Source: Parahaliea mediterranea (GTDB lineage: Bacteria; Pseudomonadota; Gammaproteobacteria; Pseudomonadales; Halieaceae). From it: DNA of 64,000 nt. Where the stretch lies: contig NZ_QEWO01000004.1 in NCBI RefSeq assembly GCF_003402235.1, forward strand, positions 496,001 through 560,000, given 5' to 3'. Position numbers and translations under genes: made by a program. The notes below the pieces were generated by a model that made no database searches, was not told where the DNA came from, and worked only from the letters and a program-made list of their open reading frames with translations. Numbering within the stretch: the first letter of the stretch is position 1; each line of letters starts with the position of its first letter. Below, one piece after another: positions 46,853-54,633 of the stretch.

Positions 46853-48766
46853 TTATGCGCCGCCAAAACTCAAGGTGGCCGCCAGCCGCGCGCTGCGCCC
46901 CGGGGCGGCAAAGCCCACGGCGCTCTGGTAGTCGTCGTCCAGCAGGTTGTCCAGGGCCAGCGCCAGTTCCAGCCAGGGCGCCGCCTGCCAGCCCAGGCGC
47001 CAGTCGAGCCGCTGCCGGCCCGCCAGTTCGCTGACAACGGTGGCGCCGGTGTGCATTGATGACGCCGGCACCGCGCTGTTCCACTGGTAATCCAGCCCGG
47101 TGTGCCAGCGCGGCAAAAAAGCCCAGTTCAGCCAGGCGCCGGCCTGCCATTCGGGGCGCCCCAGCAGGCGGGCATCCTCGCCGATGACATCGATGTCGGT
47201 GTAGGTGGCATGGGCCTGCAATGAAAGGCCAGTGGTTGCCTGCCAGGCCAGCTGCCATTCGCCGCCGCGGGTTTGCACTTCGCGCCGGTTGACGTTGGTG
47301 AAGGCCTCGGCGTCAAAGTCCACCAGGTTGCGGTAGCGGTTGCCAAAGGCGGTGGCGGTAACCTGCAGGCCATCCACCGGTTGCCACTGAAGCCCCGCGT
47401 CCCAGCCGCGGGCGGTTTCCGGTTGCAGGTCGGGGTTGCCCACCAGGCCGTGGCCAAGGGCAAAGAAACTCGGCAACTTAAAGCCCTCGCCCCAGTTGGC
47501 CAGCAGGTCCAGGGTCGGCAGCAACTGGTAGCGCGCCCCCAGGCGCAGGGTGGTCTCACTGTCGAAGCTGTCTGGCCTGTCGTGGCGCGCACTGCCTTGC
47601 AACAATAGCCGCGGTGCCAGCCGCGCGTGCACATCGGCGAACAGGCCGCGGGTCTGGCGCGACAGGGTGTAGTCGGTAGGCAGGGGGAAGCCGAGGTCCA
47701 GGTAACCGGTGGACTCCCCGGACTCGTCGCGGTAGTCGGCCCCCAGGTTGAGCTGGTAATCCGGCGCCAGTTGCAGGGTATTCACCCAGCTCAACTGACT
47801 GCGATCGAAATCAGTGCTGCTGCCATTGGGCGGCACTGCCAGGTAGGGCGCCACGCCAGGGGACTGGTAATCCTCCCGGTGGTCAAAGTAGTCCGCCGCC
47901 AAGCGGCTGCGCCAGCGCGGCGCGAGCTGGGCCTCCCAGGCAAGGCCGGCGGTGGTATCGCGGTAGTCGCTATCATCCAGCGCATCGCTGGCGGCGTACA
48001 GGGGGCCTCCGCTCTGCTCCGGATAGCTGCTGCGCTCGCCTTCCAGGTGGCGCAACTGGCCGCTGAGCCGGTGCTGCGGCGCCAGCTGCCAGCTGAGCCG
48101 CAGGTTGGCGCTGGCGGTGTCGCGGGTGCTGCCCGGCACCCGGCCATCGTCCTCGCGGGAGGCCAGGTCCAGGGCGATGCCAAGCTCACCCACCTGCACC
48201 CCGCTGGCCAGGTTGATATCGCGATAGCCCGACTCCCCCAACTCCGCCCGCAGAGTGGTCGCCCGTGGCTCCCGCGGGTTGGCGGAAATCAGGTTGATGA
48301 CGCCGGCCAGCGCATCGGAGCCGTACACCGCCGACTGGGGCCCGCGCACCACTTCGATGCGCTCGATGCTGACGGCGCTGATATTGCCCACATCGTAACT
48401 GCCGCCGCGGGCATTGGTGGGGTCGTTTAGGGGAATACCATCCAGTAGGATCTGGGTAAAGTTGGCCTCGCCACCGCGCAGCGATACCGCCGTCAAGCCA
48501 CCGCTGCCGCCCTGTTCCTCCACCAGCACACCGGGCACGGTGCGCAATACATCACCCAGCTGGCGCTTGTTCAGTTGCCGCAGCTGGGTGGCATCCAGCA
48601 CGCTGGCAGACGCGGTAAAGTCCTGCGCCGCCAGCGGCGTGTAATTGCCTGTCACCAGTACCGTTTCCAGCGCAGAATCTAACGGAGCGGATTCGCCAGC
48701 GTGGATCACCCCCGACAGCGCCAGAGCCAGCAGGCCGATGTGGTGTGTTGCATGCTTGATCGTCAT
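46853..48766 (-). CDS. TonB-dependent receptor, BtuB-like
   Basis: A 637-residue receptor: signal peptide, TonB box ETVLVTGNYTPL, plug with PGVLVEEQGGSGGLTAVSLRG and VVRGPQSAVYGSDALAGVI, barrel ending RSARLAATLSF with near-terminal Phe. The length and plug resemble BtuB-type vitamin B12 receptors and smaller sugar receptors; no cobalamin riboswitch is visible in the 31-base gap to the upstream gene. Together with the neighbours it may import the glycoside handled by the operon. The call of substrate is inference. Confidence 0.85.
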   Translation of the reverse strand: MTIKHATHHIGLLALALSGVIHAGESAPLDSALETVLVTGNYTPLAAQDFTASASVLDATQLRQLNKRQLGDVLRTVPGVLVEEQGGSGGLTAVSLRGGEANFTQILLDGIPLNDPTNARGGSYDVGNISAVSIERIEVVRGPQSAVYGSDALAGVINLISANPREPRATTLRAELGESGYRDINLASGVQVGELGIALDLASREDDGRVPGSTRDTASANLRLSWQLAPQHRLSGQLRHLEGERSSYPEQSGGPLYAASDALDDSDYRDTTAGLAWEAQLAPRWRSRLAADYFDHREDYQSPGVAPYLAVPPNGSSTDFDRSQLSWVNTLQLAPDYQLNLGADYRDESGESTGYLDLGFPLPTDYTLSRQTRGLFADVHARLAPRLLLQGSARHDRPDSFDSETTLRLGARYQLLPTLDLLANWGEGFKLPSFFALGHGLVGNPDLQPETARGWDAGLQWQPVDGLQVTATAFGNRYRNLVDFDAEAFTNVNRREVQTRGGEWQLAWQATTGLSLQAHATYTDIDVIGEDARLLGRPEWQAGAWLNWAFLPRWHTGLDYQWNSAVPASSMHTGATVVSELAGRQRLDWRLGWQAAPWLELALALDNLLDDDYQSAVGFAAPGRSARLAATLSFGGA

Positions 48767-48797
48767 AGCAGTCCAGTTGTACGGTAAAAGTGCCCAC

Positions 48798-49877
48798 TCA
48801 GGTGGTGCCCGATTCGGCCAGCGCCTGGGCCCGCAGGCTCAGTTCGGCGGCGGCGAAGGCGTGCGCCTGGGTCATCGCCTGCTCGCTGCGGTGCAGGCAG
48901 TCCAGGATGAGCTGGCCGAAAAACGGAAAGCCGCTGCGGTGCAGGCAATCCTCCACCTGCTCGCCTTCGGCGTTCACCAGGAACAGGCGGGAGGCCGGCG
49001 CTTCACCGGCCACGTCGAGGTATTTGCGCAGCTCAATGGTGCCCTCGGTGCCGGTAATGAAGGTGCGTCCATCGCCCCAGGTACGCAGGCCGCCGGGGGT
49101 GTACCAGTCGACACGGGCGTAGAACGAGGCGCCGTTGTCGCCGGTCATGGACATCTCGCCAAAATCCTCTAGGCCCGGCTTGTCGGGGTGGCTGAAGTTG
49201 GCCACCCGGGCAAAGTTGAGGGTTGCGCTGGCACAGCCGGCGTAGGTCAGGAACTGCTCCACCTGGTGGGAACCGATGTCGGTGAGAATGCCGCCGTAGC
49301 GCTGCTTGTCGAAAAACCAGTCCGGGCGCGTCTCCTTCGCCAGCCGGTGGGGCGCCAGGTTCAACACCTGCAGCACGCGGCCAACGGCGCCCTGGCGAAT
49401 CAGCTCGCCGGCCCGCCAGGCGGCGTCGTTGTGCAGGCGCTCGGCGTAGTACACCGCGTATTTGCCGCCGGTTGCGGCCACCGCCTGGCGCACCTCGGCC
49501 AGTTGATCCAGGGAGGTAAAGGGTGATTTGTCGGTGAAATAATCCTTGCCGGCGCGCAGCACCCGCAGGCCGATCGCCGCACGCTCCGAGGGAACGGCCG
49601 CCGCCGCCACCAGGCGAATGGCCGGGTCGGCCAGAATGTCGTCGAAGCTCGCCACGGCCTTTACGCCGGGATAGGCCGCACAAAAGCGCTGCAGGCGCTG
49701 CGGGTCAGGGTCGTAAACAGCCTTCAGCGTGGCGCCGGCGTCGCGCAGGCCATTGACCTGGCCGTAGATGTGCCCGTGGTCCAGAAAGGCCGCGGCAAAG
49801 CAGAATTCGCCCTCGCCCACCACCTGTTCCGCCTTGCCGCTCGGCGCGTAGTTGGCGCCGTCTTTGATATCGCTCAC
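48798..49877 (-). CDS. Gfo/Idh/MocA-family oxidoreductase with degenerate nucleotide motif
   Basis: A 359-residue protein. Where relatives have GxGxxG near the N-terminus this one has FLDHGHIYGQ; the conserved EKP motif is replaced by DKSP (about 106), though its Lys is retained; GILTDIGSHQVEQFLTYAG fits the family helix. It may use a different cofactor-binding mode or have lost NAD(P) binding. It lies between the Nramp-like transporter and the BtuB-like receptor, as one of two such oxidoreductases in the run. Confidence 0.83.
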   Translation of the reverse strand: MSDIKDGANYAPSGKAEQVVGEGEFCFAAAFLDHGHIYGQVNGLRDAGATLKAVYDPDPQRLQRFCAAYPGVKAVASFDDILADPAIRLVAAAAVPSERAAIGLRVLRAGKDYFTDKSPFTSLDQLAEVRQAVAATGGKYAVYYAERLHNDAAWRAGELIRQGAVGRVLQVLNLAPHRLAKETRPDWFFDKQRYGGILTDIGSHQVEQFLTYAGCASATLNFARVANFSHPDKPGLEDFGEMSMTGDNGASFYARVDWYTPGGLRTWGDGRTFITGTEGTIELRKYLDVAGEAPASRLFLVNAEGEQVEDCLHRSGFPFFGQLILDCLHRSEQAMTQAHAFAAAELSLRAQALAESGTT

Positions 49878-49886
49878 GTCAATTCC

Positions 49887-51245
49887 CTATATCAGCCCGG
49901 TGGCCACGGCCGTGCTGTAGCAGACACTGGCCAGCACGGTAACAATGCACAGCACCATGGCACTGTTGTAAAACAGGGCCCGCGCGCCACGCGGGCGATC
50001 ATCCCCGAGGTAGTCCTGGCGGTTGTTCAGCAGCAGCCAGCCAAGGTAGGCAATGGGCAGCAAAAAGCCGCAGATGGCCGAGGTGGGCAGCACCAGGTAG
50101 GCGCCAAGGGTAGACCACAGGAAGACCCCAAGCACCGCCGGCGTGGGCAGTAGCAGGGCAAGGCGATACTGGCGCGAGTGCGGCGCCCAGCCAAACAGGG
50201 CGGCGGCCGCCGCGCCGCAGCACAGCATGTGCATAACCAGCGAGCCCACCGCCATGCCAAGCACGCCACAGGCAAAAATCAGCCGCCCGGTGACCGGGTT
50301 GAGGCCGGCCTCCACAAACATGTTGGCCGCCTGGGCCGGGCTGAGCTTGCCCTGGATATCCAGCCCGCTGCCATAGAACGCCCCCGCTGCCGCAACGGCC
50401 ATCAGGCTGGTCACCAGCACGTAGGGCAACACCAGCCCAATCACAATGTCGTAGCGCGCCAGTTCACGGTGCTCGCGCCCCCAGCCGCGCTCCAGCAGGG
50501 TATAGCCGTAAACAAAGGTCATGTTGATGCCCACCGCCGTGCCCAGCGCCGCCATCACCGTAGTCACGCCGGCGGCGTCGGTGGGCAGGGACGAGGGCAC
50601 AAAACCCGCCGCCACCGCAGCCCAGTCCACCTGAGAGTCCAGGCTGGCGCTCACCACCACCCAGGCAAAGGCCAGCACAATGAGCGTGCTGAGCAGTTTG
50701 ATGGCGGTCTCGAACACCTTCACCGGTCGCCCGCCAGCGCCATAGTTCCAGGCGGTAAAAGCGCACAGCATCCACACCCCGATCGCCAGCGCAAACAGAT
50801 ATAGCTCGCGGCCCGGCCCGTCGGCGGGGCGATAGCCGGTGGCCACCGAGACAATGTCCTCCAGCATGCCGGCGCTCAGCGGGTAGTGGGAAAAACCCCA
50901 GATCACGCTGGACGCCAGCGCCGCCACCGCCCACAGCCAGGCCAGCGCGGGGCTGACATGGCGGCGCATGGCGTCATAGGGGCGCTGGCCGGTGCTGAGG
51001 GTCTGGTGCGACAGGGCAAACAACATGATACAGCCGATCAACATCGACAGCGGTTGCACCCACAGCAGTTCGTAACCGTACACGGCGCCGATGGTGAGGG
51101 AGGTAATGGCGCTGCCGCCGCCGAGGGTCATCGCGCCCTGCAGCCAGCCCGGGCCGGACAGGCGCAGGTAGGTCGGCAGACGCGCCAGCGCCGGCTTTTG
51201 CGCCAGGTATTGCAGGGTCTGTTGTTCCTGGGTCAGTTCAGTCAA
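49887..51245 (-). CDS. Nramp-like membrane transporter lacking the metal-binding DPGN motif
   Basis: A 452-residue protein with about eleven to twelve hydrophobic helices. It aligns in style with Nramp transporters (GPGWLQGAMTLGGGSAITS in the first helix), but the DPGN metal motif is replaced by GPGW followed by TLGGGS, and the second-half metal motif is not evident. Such divergent members are found in polysaccharide-use operons and may not carry metals. It starts 10 bases before the oxidoreductase gene downstream. Substrate unknown. Confidence 0.75.
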   Translation of the reverse strand: MTELTQEQQTLQYLAQKPALARLPTYLRLSGPGWLQGAMTLGGGSAITSLTIGAVYGYELLWVQPLSMLIGCIMLFALSHQTLSTGQRPYDAMRRHVSPALAWLWAVAALASSVIWGFSHYPLSAGMLEDIVSVATGYRPADGPGRELYLFALAIGVWMLCAFTAWNYGAGGRPVKVFETAIKLLSTLIVLAFAWVVVSASLDSQVDWAAVAAGFVPSSLPTDAAGVTTVMAALGTAVGINMTFVYGYTLLERGWGREHRELARYDIVIGLVLPYVLVTSLMAVAAAGAFYGSGLDIQGKLSPAQAANMFVEAGLNPVTGRLIFACGVLGMAVGSLVMHMLCCGAAAAALFGWAPHSRQYRLALLLPTPAVLGVFLWSTLGAYLVLPTSAICGFLLPIAYLGWLLLNNRQDYLGDDRPRGARALFYNSAMVLCIVTVLASVCYSTAVATGLI

Positions 51246-51272
51246 GGTCGGCTCCCCGTGGCCATTGCCGCG

Positions 51273-52427
51273 TTAGCGGTACGACTGGCTCATATCGATG
51301 TTGGCTTCGATATCCGCCTTCTGCCGCAGGCGGGAACTACCAATGCGCTCATCCAGCAGGCGCTGGTAGTGGCCGCTGTTCAGCGGCAGCGCAATCTCTG
51401 TGCCCTCCCAGGTAGACAGCAGCATGGCGTTGGCCAGTGCCAGGGCATCAAGGCCCTCGGCGGCATCGGCAATCAGCGCCTCGCCGCGGGTGATGGCGGC
51501 GCAGAAGTTGGCCAGCACCGTGGCGTGCTGGTTGGTGCTGCGCTGGGGCGTGATGTCGCGGGTGTGGCTGGCGGGCATGCCAAACATGTCCCGGGTGCTG
51601 CGGCTGTAGGCCGCCGTGCCCGGGTCGTTGTGCGTTTGCAGCAGGCGCTCGCCATCAAACAGCAGGCTGCCGCTATCACCCACAATCTCCAGGCGGTTGC
51701 AGCCGGGGGCCTCGCCGGTGGAGCCGACAAATACACCGCTGGCGCCGCCGGCAAACTCAAGGTAGGCCGTGGCCTCGTCTTCCACTTCAATGTCGTGGTA
51801 TTTGCCAAAGTGGCAGAAAGCCCGCAGCCGCTCGGGCATGCCCACCAGCCACTGGAAAATATCAAGGTTGTGGATGCACTGGTTCAGCAGCAGGCCTCCG
51901 CCTTCGCCGCGCCAGGTGGCGCGCCAGTCGCTGACCTGGAAGTACACCTCCGGGCGAAACCAGTGGGTCATGGTCCAGCTGCAGCGCACCAGCGGGCCCA
52001 GTTCGCCGCGCTGCAGAATCTCCCGCATGGCCACAAACAGCGGGTCGGCGCGCTGGTTCAGCATCAGGGCGAACACCTGCCCCGGCTGGCGCAGGGCCAG
52101 CAACTGCTCACCCTCGGCCAGCGACAGGCCCAGGGGTTTTTCCATCATCACATGCAGGCCCGCGGCCAGGGCGTAGCGGCCGCCGGCCAGGTGCTCGAAG
52201 GTGGGGGTGGCAATCAGCACCGCGTCGCAGCCACCGGCGTCGATCAGCTCGCGGTAATCAGTGAAGTGCCGCACCCCCAGCTCGCTGGCCAGGGGGCTGG
52301 CGCTGCGGCTGCACAGCGCGGTAATTTCACAGCCGCTCACCAGGCCTTCGCGAACGTGCTGAATGTGCTGCCGGGCGATATTGCCGAGGCCAATCACCCC
52401 GAGACGAACCTTCCGCTGTGTTGTCAT
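51273..52427 (-). CDS. Gfo/Idh/MocA-family oxidoreductase
   Basis: A 384-residue NAD(P)-dependent dehydrogenase: GxGxxA motif GVIGLGNIARQH, EKPLGLSLAEG with the catalytic Lys, and GGGLLLNQCIHNLDIFQWL with the family His. It heads the minus-strand run. An operator-like site (C, 52494-52518) sits about 70 bases upstream in the region shared with divergent uxuA. Oxidation of a sugar or sugar acid is likely; the substrate cannot be read from the sequence. Confidence 0.9.
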   Translation of the reverse strand: MTTQRKVRLGVIGLGNIARQHIQHVREGLVSGCEITALCSRSASPLASELGVRHFTDYRELIDAGGCDAVLIATPTFEHLAGGRYALAAGLHVMMEKPLGLSLAEGEQLLALRQPGQVFALMLNQRADPLFVAMREILQRGELGPLVRCSWTMTHWFRPEVYFQVSDWRATWRGEGGGLLLNQCIHNLDIFQWLVGMPERLRAFCHFGKYHDIEVEDEATAYLEFAGGASGVFVGSTGEAPGCNRLEIVGDSGSLLFDGERLLQTHNDPGTAAYSRSTRDMFGMPASHTRDITPQRSTNQHATVLANFCAAITRGEALIADAAEGLDALALANAMLLSTWEGTEIALPLNSGHYQRLLDERIGSSRLRQKADIEANIDMSQSYR

Positions 52428-52493
52428 GATGTCCGGTTATCCTGTCATTATTCCCGGCTTGCCACTGCCGCCCGAGTGGGGCAAACTCAAAAG

Positions 52494-52518
52494 CACTGGC
52501 AAGGTGGTAAGGCCAATT
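52494..52518. promoter_or_regulatory. GntR/UxuR-type operator-like site C
   Basis: Read on the minus strand it is AATTGGCCTTACCACC followed by TTGCCAGT. It matches sites A and B but lacks one 8-base TTTACCAC unit. It lies between the divergent oxidoreductase and uxuA genes and could control both. Confidence 0.7.
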
Positions 52519-52612
52519 TAGAGTGTCAGCTGGCTCTTCGGGTGTCAAGCTCGAAACGCCCCGCGCACTTAAGCAAGCCCCTTTTTTCAGGTGACTCTCA
52601 GGTAGGCAGTGT

Positions 52613-53803
52613 ATGCAGGAAACATGGCGATGGTTTGGCCCGGATGACCCGGTCAGCCTGCGCAACATCAGGCAGGCGGGCGCCACCGGCGTGGTTACCT
52701 CCCTCCACCACATTCCCACCGGCGAGCCCTGGCCGCTGGCGGAGGTCCAGAAGCGCAAGCGCCTGATAGAAGACGCCGGGCTGCAGTGGGCGGTGGTGGA
52801 AAGCATCCCCCTGCACAACGACCTGAAAACCCGCAGCGGCAACCACCACCAGCTGCTGGAAAACTACCAGACATCCGTGCGCAACGTTGGCGCCGCCGGT
52901 GTTGAAGTGGTGTGCTACAACTTCATGCCGGTGGTGGACTGGACGCGCACCAACCTGTCCTACACCCTGCCCAACGCCAGCCAGGCGCTGCGCTTTGAAA
53001 TGACCGACTTCGCCGCCTACGACGTGTGCATGCTGCAGCGCGAGGGCGCCGAAAACGACTACCCCCAGGCCCTGCTGGATCGGGCCCGCCAGCGCTTTGA
53101 CGCCATGGGCGACACCGAGCGCGCGCTGTTGGAGAAAAACATCATCGCCGGCCTGCCGGGGGGCGAGGGTTCCTACGACCGCGAGGGCATTCGCCGCGCC
53201 ATTGCCGAGTTCATTGCCCTGGGCACCGAGGGCATGCGCGACAACCTGCTGGCCTTTCTGCAGGCGGTCATCCCGGTGGCGGAGGAGGCCGGCGTGCGCA
53301 TGTGCATCCACCCGGACGACCCGCCTTTCTCCCTGTTCGGCCTGCCCCGGGTGGTGTCCACGGCCGACGATGCCCGCAGACTGTTCAGCGCCGTGCCGAG
53401 CCGGCACAACGGCCTGACCCTGTGCGCCGGCTCCTTCGGCGCCCGCGCCGACAATGACCTGGTGGGCATTGCCCGGGAATTTGGCGAGCGCATCCACTTC
53501 GTTCACCTGCGCAATATCCGCCGCGAGGAAGACGGCTCCTTCTACGAGTCGGATCACCTGGACGGCGACAACGACATGGTGGGACTGATTGACGCCCTGC
53601 TCGACGAAGAGCAGCGCCGCGCCGGCGAGGGCCGGGCCGACCGCATTCCCATGCGCCCCGACCACGGCCACCTGATGGGTGACGAAATCGGCAGACCCGG
53701 CGTGAATCCGGGCTACTCCTACGGTGGCCGCCTGCGCGGACTGGCGGAATTGCGCGGGGTGATTCACGCCCTACAAACCCTGCGCCAGCGCGCCGGCCAC
53801 TAA
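52613..53803 (+). CDS. uxuA: Mannonate dehydratase
   Basis: A 396-residue enzyme converting D-mannonate to 2-keto-3-deoxygluconate. Visible family features: MQETWRWFGPDDPVSL at the start, CYNFMPVVDWTRTNL, metal-site blocks MCIHPDDPPFSLFGLPR, CAGSFGAR and RPDHGHLMGD. Full length. The 185-base gap upstream holds operator C. Downstream, in the same direction, are a GntR regulator and uxuB. Confidence 0.95.
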   Translation: MQETWRWFGPDDPVSLRNIRQAGATGVVTSLHHIPTGEPWPLAEVQKRKRLIEDAGLQWAVVESIPLHNDLKTRSGNHHQLLENYQTSVRNVGAAGVEVVCYNFMPVVDWTRTNLSYTLPNASQALRFEMTDFAAYDVCMLQREGAENDYPQALLDRARQRFDAMGDTERALLEKNIIAGLPGGEGSYDREGIRRAIAEFIALGTEGMRDNLLAFLQAVIPVAEEAGVRMCIHPDDPPFSLFGLPRVVSTADDARRLFSAVPSRHNGLTLCAGSFGARADNDLVGIAREFGERIHFVHLRNIRREEDGSFYESDHLDGDNDMVGLIDALLDEEQRRAGEGRADRIPMRPDHGHLMGDEIGRPGVNPGYSYGGRLRGLAELRGVIHALQTLRQRAGH

Positions 53804-53833
53804 CCGTGCCAGCCGGCACGGCCAGCGCCACAC

Positions 53834-53858
53834 AATTGGCCTTACCAGTTTACCACCT
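53834..53858 (+). promoter_or_regulatory. GntR/UxuR-type operator-like site B
   Basis: AATTGGCCTTACCA followed by GTTTACCACCT; core palindrome TTGGCCTTACCA at 53836-53847. It is 80 bases before the ATG of the gntR-family gene, consistent with autoregulation. Confidence 0.72.
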
Positions 53859-53937
53859 GCATTGCATGCTTTATGCTTCTTGCAACATCGACGGGTTACC
53901 GATGCCTTGGCGCGGCAACCATGCAGGGCAGGCAAAT

Positions 53938-54627
53938 ATGAAAATCCAGACCGTCAAGGTACAGCGGCTGTACCTGCAGGTAGCCGACCAGTTGCGGGAG
54001 CTGATTCGCAAGGGCACCCCGCCCCCCGGCGAGCGGCTGCCTTCGGAGCGCGACCTGGCGGAGCAGTTCGGCGTTGGCCGGCCCACCATCCGCGAGGCCA
54101 TGATCGCCCTGGAAATTGCCGGCCTGGTGCAGATTCGCTCTGGCTCCGGCGTGTACGTGCTGCGCCGGCCCGGTAAATCGCTGTCGGTAGCCAACGACCC
54201 CGGCCCCTTTGAGATCCTGGAGGCGCGGATGCTGTTCGAAGCGGAGGCCTGCGCCCTGGCCGCCGAGCGCATCAGCCCGGAACAGATCGCCACCCTGGAC
54301 GCCCTGCTGCAAGACATGGAGCAGGAAAACCAGCGCGAGACCATGACCGAGGCGGCGGATGAAAAATTCCACTGCCTGATCGCCGAAGCCTGCGGCAACA
54401 GCGCCATTGGCGCCACTGTGCGCTGGCTGTGGCAGCTGCGCAACGAATCGGAAATCAGCACCCATTTTCACCAGCGGGTGCGCCAGGAAGGCAGCCGCCC
54501 CATCATTGACGACCACCGGCGCATTGTTGCCGCCCTGCGCCAGGGCAAGGCCAGCGCGGCGCGCAACGCCATGCGCAAGCACCTGCAGCGCGTGATCGAC
54601 AACCTGCTCGCCAGCAGCCAGGGCTAG
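53938..54627 (+). CDS. FadR-subfamily GntR regulator of hexuronate genes (UxuR/ExuR-like)
   Basis: A 229-residue repressor. N-terminal winged helix with LYLQVADQLRELIRKG, GERLPSERDLAEQFGVGRPTIREA and SGSGVYVL, then a FadR-type all-helical ligand domain with FHCLIAEACGN and IIDDHRRIVAAL carrying candidate metal/ligand residues (His, Asp). It lies between uxuA and uxuB, as do UxuR/ExuR-like regulators. Three operator-like sites in the window match the TTGG-N4-ACCA-type palindrome of this subfamily. ATG 53938 was chosen over the upstream in-frame ATG at 53806 because it starts the winged helix. Confidence 0.93.
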   Translation: MKIQTVKVQRLYLQVADQLRELIRKGTPPPGERLPSERDLAEQFGVGRPTIREAMIALEIAGLVQIRSGSGVYVLRRPGKSLSVANDPGPFEILEARMLFEAEACALAAERISPEQIATLDALLQDMEQENQRETMTEAADEKFHCLIAEACGNSAIGATVRWLWQLRNESEISTHFHQRVRQEGSRPIIDDHRRIVAALRQGKASAARNAMRKHLQRVIDNLLASSQG

Positions 54628-54633
54628 CCCGCC

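Noticed and set aside
48767-48797. Possible fourth operator (TTGTACGGTAAAAGTG) before the BtuB-like receptor
   Set aside because: Only a loose half-match to the TTACCA side, and the gap is just 31 bases inside an apparent operon.
50886-52766. 626-residue plus-strand frame over the Nramp-like and oxidoreductase genes
   Set aside because: Shadow of two clear minus-strand genes; it also runs through the uxuA start region.
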